Positions 1 through 5,773 of a stretch of DNA of 8,895 bases are shown here, piece by piece. Both the position numbers and the translations under genes were made by a program. A model generated the notes under the pieces. It did no database searches, was not told where the DNA came from, and saw nothing but the letters and a program-made list of their open reading frames with translations. The stretch is taken from the NCBI GenBank assembly GCA_002339135.1, contig DDJR01000092.1, forward strand, positions 1 to 8,895. Direction: 5' to 3'. Source of the stretch: Flavobacteriales bacterium UBA2619. Its GTDB lineage: Bacteria; Bacteroidota; Bacteroidia; Flavobacteriales_D; Sanyastnellaceae. Within the stretch, counting starts at the first letter, position 1; each line of letters begins with the position of its first letter.

Positions 1-35
1 AAACAATTTTAAAACCTTAAATTCTGATAACCAAA

Positions 36-61
36 TAAATAACGTTATTTAACTAAATAAC
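36..61. repeat. Three alternating copies of octamer TAAATAAC
   Basis: TAAATAAC lies at 36-43, its exact reverse complement GTTATTTA at 44-51, and TAAATAAC again at 54-61 after a 2-base spacer. The first two copies form a perfect 16-bp palindrome, and the last two form a second inverted repeat, so two mutually exclusive hairpins or two overlapping dyad protein sites are possible. It sits about 85 bases upstream of the secreted peptidase-like gene. An operator is one reading; the end of a transcript entering from the left is another. The composition is AT-rich, so some self-complementarity is expected by chance. Confidence 0.5.
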
Positions 62-144
62 AACAAATTACACGTCTACTGTGGATTCAAATACTTGTGT
101 GAACAAAACAATAATGATTGCTGGGAATACCGTAATTTCAGCAC

Positions 145-1620
145 ATGAAAATCATTCTATATTTCATTCAAGCAATCCAAGCATCACTTATTTTGATGTT
201 CTGTTTATCTTTTTCTACTACCGCTAATGCTCAGTTCACCACGAACTCTGTTTACGGAAATTTTACAGAGTGTGACACCATGTCTCGAAGCATCTATTTG
301 GTTTGGTGGGACCATGATTTTGACATGTCTGAAGAAGCAGACCTTTTGTTAGACAGCATGGTTTCTTACCGGGACATCTGCCTGAATGAATTAAACATGA
401 TGGATCCTCCCAACCCTATAGATGGATACTTTTACAATGTTTACCTCCACAATCCAAGCAATTCAAATGATGTTTTCGATCCATATGGATGGGCGAATGG
501 ACAGGGAACTGATTCCAATGGTTATCCTTTTCTGACTTTACCTTCATGGCTAGCCAACGATTGGGAAAACACGTGTCATGAGACCTTTCACGTTTTCCAA
601 TACAATGCAAATGCTCCTGGATTCGCATATTATGGTGACAGCCAATGGTATATTGAAGCTTCTGCAAATTGGTTTTCAGGCGTTGAAAACATCGATGCTC
701 CCAGGGCTTTTGTAGAAGCTGAGAGCCTCGTGCGCATGTCACATGTTCCGCTTTGGTTAAGCTACAGTAATTATCCGTCTACCTATCCGAGCAATTGGCA
801 ACGATATGTTCATCAATATGCTTTGGCGCTGTTGTTATATTATTTAACCGAAGAAGCGGATGTGCCAGACAGCATTATTACGTCAGGTTTATTTAGCGGC
901 ACGGAGGAGCTCCCCCAAGAATATTTGTACAACCAAATTGGTGGCAGTGCGTTTCGAAATCATTTTATGGATTGGGCCGCACATATGACCAACGACTTCG
1001 ATTTCATCCTTCCCATTCAGGCGATCACAAATGAAGACGAATGGAACACCTATGCGGACCCTTTAGATGACAACGAATTCATTCAGACATACACCAACTC
1101 TGGCAGCAATGGATGGTATCAGCCAGAAGAATCTGTTGTGACAAATGCCTGGTCTTTCAACACCTTTCAGCTCTTCAACAACACGAATGAAACCTATACT
1201 TTTGAAATCAATGGAGACCCAACGGGAACGTATGGCGACAGTTCTTACTTCCAGGGGAAAGTACTTGTAAAAAATGACATCTACGGAGCCGTATTCCACG
1301 ACCTGAACATGAGCGATGATCAGCAAGGATCTCTGACACTTAACCTCTCGCCATCTGACACGGAAATATTTTTCATCATAGCCTCTATGCCAGAAATCTT
1401 TGAGGATGTCAACAACACATTTCAACTGTTTCCCTACGAAATGAGAATAAGCGAAGGAAGTCCATCGGAAATAGAAGAAAGTGAAGGTTTTTCATCAAAA
1501 CTCGAGATTTCCAGACACAACCTCTTGGGCCAAAAAGTAAAAAAAGAAGTTTCTGGTGTTCAAATCGTCTTGTATGACAACGGAACGCGGGAGAAGGTCT
1601 ATTCCAGCGGGCGCAATTAA
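145..1620 (+). CDS. Secreted HExxH metallopeptidase-like protein with short T9SS-type tail
   Basis: A 491-residue exported protein. Residues 1-30 form a signal peptide: a Lys near the start, a long hydrophobic core, then Ala-Asn-Ala-Gln as a likely cleavage site. HETFH at 145-149 matches the zincin HExxH motif (two zinc-binding His and a catalytic Glu). Glu171, in a WYIEASANW context 22 residues later, is a plausible third ligand of the gluzincin type. The layout recalls DUF6055-like putative peptidases, but I cannot confirm the family. Residues from about 340 on look like beta-rich accessory sequence. Residues 457-487 (NLLGQKV, then Gly, a beta strand, Asp-Asn-Gly and Lys-Val) resemble the last strands of a T9SS type A sorting domain, implying outer-membrane export and attachment or release; the usual YPNP strand is absent. 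The ATG at 145 is preferred because it puts the signal peptide at the N-terminus. Substrate unknown. Confidence 0.75.
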   Translation: MKIILYFIQAIQASLILMFCLSFSTTANAQFTTNSVYGNFTECDTMSRSIYLVWWDHDFDMSEEADLLLDSMVSYRDICLNELNMMDPPNPIDGYFYNVYLHNPSNSNDVFDPYGWANGQGTDSNGYPFLTLPSWLANDWENTCHETFHVFQYNANAPGFAYYGDSQWYIEASANWFSGVENIDAPRAFVEAESLVRMSHVPLWLSYSNYPSTYPSNWQRYVHQYALALLLYYLTEEADVPDSIITSGLFSGTEELPQEYLYNQIGGSAFRNHFMDWAAHMTNDFDFILPIQAITNEDEWNTYADPLDDNEFIQTYTNSGSNGWYQPEESVVTNAWSFNTFQLFNNTNETYTFEINGDPTGTYGDSSYFQGKVLVKNDIYGAVFHDLNMSDDQQGSLTLNLSPSDTEIFFIIASMPEIFEDVNNTFQLFPYEMRISEGSPSEIEESEGFSSKLEISRHNLLGQKVKKEVSGVQIVLYDNGTREKVYSSGRN

Positions 1621-1660
1621 CCCATACAGCAAAAAAACATCAAAGGGTATTCAGGAGTTT

Positions 1661-1682
1661 GATTGTGAGGTCCATCACAATC
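1661..1682. terminator. Hairpin between convergent genes
   Basis: GATTGTGA (1661-1668) and TCACAATC (1675-1682) form a perfect 8-bp stem around a 6-base loop. It sits in the 74-bp gap between two convergent genes, so it could end or protect transcripts from either side. No T-run follows directly on either strand; the nearest on the minus strand is the complement of the A-run at 1631-1637. This is a candidate rather than a canonical intrinsic terminator. Confidence 0.45.
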
Positions 1683-1694
1683 CCCAGTCATTGG

Positions 1695-2057
1695 TTAAAA
1701 AGCACCAAATGAATTTGCGTTTTTTGTAATGAGGATTCTGTGAGTGACACCTCCCCTCGTTATTTCGATAAACTTGACCCCGTATCCGTGACGGTCTTCC
1801 TCTCTGTTCAAGAATATTTTGAATTCGATGTCCTGGTATAGAAAGGTATAGAAAGGGTCAAAGTTTAATGCGCCTGAATTGTTTGGGTAGGACGCCTCAG
1901 ATTTGTAAATCAATTCCACCAATTCGCCATCAATGTTCACTCGACCATTGACAAATAAAACACCACCATAACCTTCGATGTAGCACCCTTTCCCTAGAAA
2001 AAGAACCTCATAATTCTGAAAATCATTGACCATGACGACCTCTGAACGGTCAATCAT
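1695..2057 (-). CDS. Hypothetical protein, unrecognised
   Basis: A 120-residue protein from the ATG at 2057; the frame extends upstream to a TTG at 2093 (132 residues). I prefer 2057 because a TANNTTTG promoter-like box at 2102-2109 would place the transcript start only a few bases before the TTG. I do not recognise the family. The sequence is soluble-looking and rich in alternating beta-type segments, with no signal peptide, no membrane segment and no obvious catalytic motif. It contains a Gly/Tyr-rich stretch (GKGCYIEGYGG) and a C-terminal strand-like part (FIEITRGGVTHRILI). It lies downstream of and on the same strand as the small exported protein, so they may be co-transcribed, although the internal promoter box allows separate expression. 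That it is a real gene is inferred from continuous protein-like composition and tight packing. Confidence 0.5.
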   Translation of the reverse strand: MIDRSEVVMVNDFQNYEVLFLGKGCYIEGYGGVLFVNGRVNIDGELVELIYKSEASYPNNSGALNFDPFYTFLYQDIEFKIFLNREEDRHGYGVKFIEITRGGVTHRILITKNANSFGAF

Positions 2058-2101
2058 TGATTTAGAAAAAGGCAAAAGAATATCCGAAAACAAACTCGGA
2101 G

Positions 2102-2109
2102 CAAAGATA
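2102..2109 (-). promoter_or_regulatory. Bacteroidota -7 box (TATCTTTG)
   Basis: Minus-strand TATCTTTG matches the Bacteroidota consensus TANNTTTG. It overlaps the gap just past the stop of the upstream small gene and lies 44 bases before the ATG at 2057. A TTG 25 bases upstream is slightly farther than the usual -33 spacing, so the promoter is only a candidate. It helps choose the ATG at 2057 over the TTG at 2093. Confidence 0.4.
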
Positions 2110-2114
2110 TTTTC

Positions 2115-2405
2115 TTAAGCAATCCACTCTTCAGCAATTTTCTCAGGTGAACACTCACAGCACTCTTGGGCCGATTTCAGGCACTGAAGTTTCAGCCACA
2201 ACTCATTGTTTTCATTGTACTTCCAATCAATCGCATTGAAATAAAACGAGGAGTCTAGCGTGTCTGTTTTTAAAATTTCTGTTGAAGAAATATCGTTTTC
2301 AGGAGAAGACATTAACACAGACTCAGCATTCAATAATTTTGTCCCTTGACTAAAGAAACACAAAGGCAAACAAGCAACCAGCAAAAACAACATTGTATTT
2401 CTCAT
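2115..2405 (-). CDS. Small exported cysteine-rich hypothetical protein
   Basis: A 96-residue protein with an N-terminal export signal (residues 1-20: Arg2, a hydrophobic core and two cysteines in it). Leu-Val-Ala-Cys at 9-12 fits a lipobox pattern, but the preceding segment is very short, so signal peptidase I cleavage after about Ser19-Gln20 is at least as likely. The mature part is acidic and polar. A Cys cluster near the end (Cys75, then ECCEC at 81-85) could form disulfides or bind metal; this is inference. I do not recognise the family. It is divergent from the PhzF-family gene across 135 bp and may be the first gene of a two-gene unit with the hypothetical gene that follows. The ATG at 2405 is the first in the frame and starts the signal peptide directly. 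Confidence 0.55.
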   Translation of the reverse strand: MRNTMLFLLVACLPLCFFSQGTKLLNAESVLMSSPENDISSTEILKTDTLDSSFYFNAIDWKYNENNELWLKLQCLKSAQECCECSPEKIAEEWIA

Positions 2406-2441
2406 TCGACAATCGTAGAAATAAAAAACAAAAGATCAATC

Positions 2442-2468
2442 AAATACAACAACATTGTCATTGTATTT
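2442..2468. repeat. Inverted repeat between divergent genes
   Basis: AAATACAA (2442-2449) and TTGTATTT (2461-2468) are exact reverse complements separated by 11 bases. The dyad sits in the 135-bp divergent region, 37 bases from the minus-strand start and 72 bases from the plus-strand start. It may be a shared regulator site or may contribute weak promoter elements to both sides (each arm reads TTGTATTT outward). No function is shown by the sequence alone. Confidence 0.35.
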
Positions 2469-2540
2469 CGCCACGAAGATCTTTTACAATTGAAGACAAT
2501 CCTCGGTGAATTTTATCCTTAACAACTGTTTCTTTGCTGT

Positions 2541-3329
2541 ATGAAGTTTAAATATTACCAGATAGATGCATTTAGCGACAAAGTGTTTGGGGGTAATCCC
2601 GCATGTGTCGTGCCACTTCAAAACTGGTTGTCAGACGATCTGCTTTTAAAGATCACTCAAGAAAATGCGGTGGCAGAAACTGCTTTTTTCATAGACAACG
2701 GGGAGAGTTTTAATCTAAGGTGGTTTACTCCAGAACTTGAAATGGATCTTTGTGGACATGCCACGCTTGCTGCTGCCCATGTTATTAAAACCATTCTAGA
2801 CTTCCCCCTTGATGAGATGGTGTTTGCAACCTTGAGTGGAAATCTTAAAGTCACTTGTCACGGAGGGTGGTATGACTTAAATCTTCCCTCAAGACCACCG
2901 ATCCCCGCAGAACTTCCAAAAGAGATTCAATCAGCGCTAAATATCCAGCCTCAAGAAGTTTACAAATCAAGGGATTACATGTTGGTCTACAAGAATGAAC
3001 AAGAAATTAAAGACATTCAATTGAACAGACAATTGTTTGACCAAATCAACTTGGGATGTGGAGGGGTTGTCGTAACATCCAAAGGAGATACAAGTGATTT
3101 TGTGTCACGATTTTTTACACCCCAAACAACAATTCTAGAAGATCCAGTTACAGGTTCTGCACATTGCACTTTAATTCCTTTTTGGTCCACACGACTGAAA
3201 AAAAAGAATCTACTTGCTTTACAATTGTCAGAAAGAGGTGGAAAATTAGCTTGCAGAGACATTGGAGAACGTATTGTTGTAGGCGGCCAAGCAACAACTT
3301 ATTCGAGTGGAGAGTTCTTTCTTAGATAA
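2541..3329 (+). CDS. PhzF family isomerase
   Basis: A 262-residue cytosolic protein of the PhzF/YddE fold, built from two similar diaminopimelate-epimerase-like halves. Visible hallmarks: the N-terminal QIDAF segment followed by GGNPACVV (17-24); the catalytic Glu46 within AETAFF, equivalent to the general acid/base Glu of PhzF; DLCGHAT (69-75) at the start of the first central helix; and EDPVTGSAH (200-208) in the second half, with the Asp that assists catalysis. Length matches the family (about 260-300). PhzF itself isomerises trans-2,3-dihydro-3-hydroxyanthranilate, but no other phenazine gene is present, so this is one of the many family members of unknown substrate. The ATG at 2541 gives the expected N-terminus. 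It is convergent with the nitroreductase gene, with only 11 bp between stops. Confidence 0.92.
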   Translation: MKFKYYQIDAFSDKVFGGNPACVVPLQNWLSDDLLLKITQENAVAETAFFIDNGESFNLRWFTPELEMDLCGHATLAAAHVIKTILDFPLDEMVFATLSGNLKVTCHGGWYDLNLPSRPPIPAELPKEIQSALNIQPQEVYKSRDYMLVYKNEQEIKDIQLNRQLFDQINLGCGGVVVTSKGDTSDFVSRFFTPQTTILEDPVTGSAHCTLIPFWSTRLKKKNLLALQLSERGGKLACRDIGERIVVGGQATTYSSGEFFLR

Positions 3330-3340
3330 ACAACAATCAT

Positions 3341-3898
3341 TCACCCGAACCACTCTGTTTTTGCCTCAATGTTCGTTCTTCTGATCTTTCTCTTGGGTTT
3401 AGAAGCATGAACTCCGAGGTAGAAAAACCCGAGGCATCTTTCATTGTCTTTAAGAGACAAGAAACTGTTGAGTTGATCCGCATACTTGGGTGTACTCCAA
3501 TACCCACCGATGTTGCTGTCAACGCATGAGATCCATAAATTTTGGACTGACATCGCCGTTGCAGCAATCTCCTCCCATTCGGGAACAATGTTTTGAAGGT
3601 TTCGATGCATACAAACACAAATAATGTGGCTTGATAGCCTGAAATTAGATGCCAATTTTTCTTTTTTCTGCTCAGAAAAATCACCATTTAATTTCGTGAC
3701 TTCTGACAGCAATTTTATTTTAGAAGATTTGCTAAATATTTTAAAAAGCCAGGGCTGAGTCAACCTATGGGTTGGCGCATGATTCGCATTTTTAAGAATT
3801 TGAAGCACGATGTCATCCTCTATTTCATCCCCATTAAAATCGATTGGATACACCGAATGACGTGACTGAATAATTCTAGAAACCTCTTTGTTAATCAT
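3341..3898 (-). CDS. Nitroreductase family flavoprotein
   Basis: A 185-residue cytosolic protein resembling FMN-dependent NAD(P)H oxidoreductases of the nitroreductase family, nearer the compact YdjA-like type than the classical NfsB type. Evidence: an N-terminal SRIIQSRHSV segment with the Arg-His/Arg-Ser pair that contacts the FMN phosphate (Arg13-Ser15); ANHAPTHRLTQPWLF at 38-52, the usual 'A..APs..n.QPW.F' motif; a helix with EEIAATAMSVQNL (109-121) followed by IGGYW at 130-134, the second flavin-contact region; and a C-terminal LGFFYLG strand (156-162). These enzymes usually act as dimers and reduce quinones, nitro compounds or enoates; the natural substrate cannot be read here. The ATG at 3898 is the start; a TANNTTTG box lies 17 bases upstream of it. 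Confidence 0.88.
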   Translation of the reverse strand: MINKEVSRIIQSRHSVYPIDFNGDEIEDDIVLQILKNANHAPTHRLTQPWLFKIFSKSSKIKLLSEVTKLNGDFSEQKKEKLASNFRLSSHIICVCMHRNLQNIVPEWEEIAATAMSVQNLWISCVDSNIGGYWSTPKYADQLNSFLSLKDNERCLGFFYLGVHASKPKRKIRRTNIEAKTEWFG

Positions 3899-4270
3899 AG
3901 ACTTGAAATAATTTCAAATTTACATTAAAGTGCAGCTGTTTTTCACTCTGCTGGATAACAACCAAGTTGACATCAATCAGTGCCAAGTGCTTCCTACTGA
4001 TCCTAATCTGACACTTCAAACACTACCCAGTTAAGAAAGTCAGGAGCTGTTTGCATGAGGTTTTCGACAGCCTGGTTCACAAAGTGATTGTTTCAACTTG
4101 GCGAGAGAGTTTCGGTAGTCTTAGCTGTGGTTTTTTCATACGAACAGAGTGGACTCAATGTGTTTTTTACCAAGGCTATCGGCCACTACAACATAGGCGT
4201 CATGGACCTGAAACTGGCTCATGTGACAATGCTAAGGCGTCTCAAACACTGTCAGAATTAGTTTTTCATT
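3891..4270 (-). pseudogene. Possible decayed gene remnant (DUF695-like?)
   Basis: This part of the gene-free stretch holds protein-like minus-strand segments broken by stops and a frame change. One frame, read leftwards from about 4090 to a TAG at 4003-4005, gives FVNQAVENLMQTAPDFLNWV and a short tail, resembling the helix-then-APxxxxW pattern I associate with DUF695-type domains. A second frame, about 4022 to 3891, gives strand-rich sequence (ALIDVNLVVIQQSEKQLHFN and onward) and its stop overlaps the start codon of the nitroreductase gene. Several stops interrupt the upstream part. The family link is from memory of the pattern and is weak; the segments could also be chance open frames. Confidence 0.25.
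3915..3922 (-). promoter_or_regulatory. Bacteroidota -7 box for nitroreductase gene
   Basis: Minus-strand TAAATTTG matches TANNTTTG exactly and ends 16 bases before the ATG at 3898, implying a very short leader. The -33 position has only a weak GTG at a 21-base spacing. It is the likeliest promoter for the flavoprotein gene. Confidence 0.4.
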
Positions 4271-4314
4271 GTTTGTGCTTAAATACAATAGAAGAAAAAA
4301 AGTGCGTGAGGAAA

Positions 4315-4322
4315 TAGATTTG
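4315..4322 (+). promoter_or_regulatory. Possible -7 box for permease-Rieske operon
   Basis: TAGATTTG matches TANNTTTG. It lies about 140-210 bases upstream of the candidate permease starts, which would give a long leader containing the small CTCTC/GAGAG hairpin. No TTG is seen at the -33 position. A chance match is quite possible; no better candidate lies nearer the gene. Confidence 0.25.
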
Positions 4323-4527
4323 AAATCGACATCCACAAGTTTTGTTTAATAAACACACAAAGTTTAACAAAGACATTCAATTGTAAATCTCTCGCCCACC
4401 AATCTGAAGTCTTTTACGATAAAACCTCTCAAAATCAAGAGAGTTCTATTTAACTTGAGGCCAAAGAAAAACTGGGAACATCAACAAGACAAAAAAAATA
4501 GGCTTCTGGGGTTGTACAGCACTCGTT

Positions 4528-5772
4528 GTGGGGAACATGATCGGGTCTGGCATCTTTATGTTGCCTGCAGCACTCGCGGCTTTCGGTGGGATCAGTATCG
4601 TGGGGTGGATTTGCGCCTCATTGGGCGCTGTTTTACTGGCTGTCGTGTTTGGATATCTGGGGAAGCTTGCCCCCGAAGCCAATGGCGGTCCCTTTGCATA
4701 CACGAAGTTGGGCATGGGTGACTTCTCTGCTTTCTTAGTGGCGTGGGGATATTGGGTGTCTATTTGGTGTGCAAACGCTGCGATTACTATAGCTGTAGTG
4801 GGCTACCTGGCTGTTTTCTTTCCTGTCTTGGGTGAATCTTCTCTCAGTGCGATCGCAACGGGCTTGACGATTATTTGGTTTTTTACCTGGATTAATTCAA
4901 AAGAAATTAAAACAGTAGCTCTAGTCCAAATCATTGCAACCATTCTTAAAGTTGCACCCATTTTACTTGTCGGAATTTGGGGGATGTTCTACCTTCATAT
5001 GGAAAACTTTACACCCTACAATCTGACTGAAGAAAGTGATTTTTCAGTGATTACCACCACCACCGTTCTGACATTTTTTGCGTTTTTAGGAATGGAGAGT
5101 GCCACCATCCCAAGTGGAAGTGTTCAAGATTCTGCACGTACCGTTAAACAAGCAACAATTTTTGGAACCATCGCCACTGTATTTATTTATATCCTCAGCT
5201 CAGTATCCATCATGGGAGTTATTCCCGCTGAAGTTCTAGTTCAATCGAGTGCGCCTTTTGCTGATGTCGCGGAGATCTTTTGGGGAGCATCGGCGAAGTA
5301 CATCGTTGCTGCTGGAGCTGTAATCGCCACCATGGGCGCGCTTAACGGATGGATTCTTATGCAGGGTGCGATTCCTATGGCTGCATCTCAAGCAGGTTTG
5401 TTCCCAAAGATCTTTGGAAAGTTGAATCAATCTCATTCTCCGATTTACGGCATTGTTATCTCTAGTTTTATAGTGTCCTTGTTCATGCTTTTTAATTACT
5501 CGAACAGTCTCGCAGAGACATTCTCCTACATGATGCAATTGACTACTCTTGCTGTCACGGTTCCCTTCCTTTTTTCAATCACAAGCTTCGTTGTTATGCT
5601 GAAGAGATCACACAAGGACTATTACAAAAAAATGACGGTGGCCATTTGCGCATTTGCGTTTGCGGTTTGGATTCTGATAGGATGCGGATCGGAAGTGCTC
5701 TTTTCTGGCTTGAGTTTGTTTTTACTAGGCATACCATTCTACTTTTGGATTACGAGAGAAAAAGCCGAATAA
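4528..5772 (+). CDS. APC-superfamily amino acid/polyamine permease
   Basis: A multi-pass inner-membrane transporter (414 residues from the GTG at 4528; roughly 12 hydrophobic segments). Diagnostic features: GNMIGSGIF (2-10), the unwound substrate-binding part of helix 1; PEANGGPFAYTK (49-60) followed by WGYWVSIWCANAA and VGYLAVFFP, closely patterned on the AdiC/PotE-like amino acid/polyamine antiporters; and NGWILMQGA around 273-281, whose Trp275 matches the gating Trp region of AdiC, followed by AGLFP. Substrate unknown; an amine or amino-acid-like solute is likely. The start is abnormal: the GTG begins inside helix 1. The frame continues upstream as INKTKKIGFWGCTALV, a normal-looking family N-terminus, but contains no ATG, GTG or TTG back to a TGA at 4456-4458. 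The first codon of that stretch is ATC at 4480. An A8 run at 4491-4498 could alternatively hide a frameshift. The stop is 1 bp before the Rieske gene. Confidence 0.9.
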   Translation: MGNMIGSGIFMLPAALAAFGGISIVGWICASLGAVLLAVVFGYLGKLAPEANGGPFAYTKLGMGDFSAFLVAWGYWVSIWCANAAITIAVVGYLAVFFPVLGESSLSAIATGLTIIWFFTWINSKEIKTVALVQIIATILKVAPILLVGIWGMFYLHMENFTPYNLTEESDFSVITTTTVLTFFAFLGMESATIPSGSVQDSARTVKQATIFGTIATVFIYILSSVSIMGVIPAEVLVQSSAPFADVAEIFWGASAKYIVAAGAVIATMGALNGWILMQGAIPMAASQAGLFPKIFGKLNQSHSPIYGIVISSFIVSLFMLFNYSNSLAETFSYMMQLTTLAVTVPFLFSITSFVVMLKRSHKDYYKKMTVAICAFAFAVWILIGCGSEVLFSGLSLFLLGIPFYFWITREKAE

Positions 5773-5773
5773 G

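Larger units (their letters stand above)
3899..4527. other. Long stretch without an intact gene
   Basis: About 630 bases separate the nitroreductase start from the recognised permease start. The left two-thirds carries the broken minus-strand segments described separately. An 88-codon plus-strand frame at 4051-4317 has unconvincing composition (Cys, His and Trp scattered, no domain). The right third (4320-4454) is AT-rich and gene-free. It holds a weak 5-bp hairpin, CTCTC (4426-4430) and GAGAG (4439-4443), and a TANNTTTG match at 4315-4322, and probably serves as the permease leader. I see no tRNA or known structured RNA. Confidence 0.5.

Noticed and set aside
416..742. 108-codon minus-strand frame opposite the peptidase-like gene
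   Set aside because: Composition is shadow-like (many His, Arg and Cys) and it overlaps the HExxH region of the real gene.
2529..2536. TTTCTTTG just before the PhzF-family ATG as a promoter box
   Set aside because: One mismatch to TANNTTTG and only 4 bases from the ATG; too weak to call.
2541..3898. PhzF-like plus nitroreductase as a phenazine or natural-product cluster
   Set aside because: The two genes face each other and are not co-transcribed, and no other biosynthetic gene is present.
4051..4317. An 88-codon plus-strand open frame in the long gap
   Set aside because: No recognisable domain, scattered Cys/His/Trp composition, and it overlaps more protein-like minus-strand segments; probably a chance frame.
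4426..4443. CTCTC/GAGAG hairpin as a terminator or riboswitch
   Set aside because: Only a 5-bp stem with an 8-base loop and no adjoining T-run or known aptamer pattern.
3899..4454. A structured RNA gene such as tmRNA or RNase P RNA in the gap
   Set aside because: I found none of the conserved ends or core segments of those RNAs.
4455..4721. Plus-strand frame starting with TTG at 4455
   Set aside because: After the A8 run it reads as an out-of-frame shadow of the permease. Only its first 14 codons may matter, as a possible true N-terminus if the run is misread.
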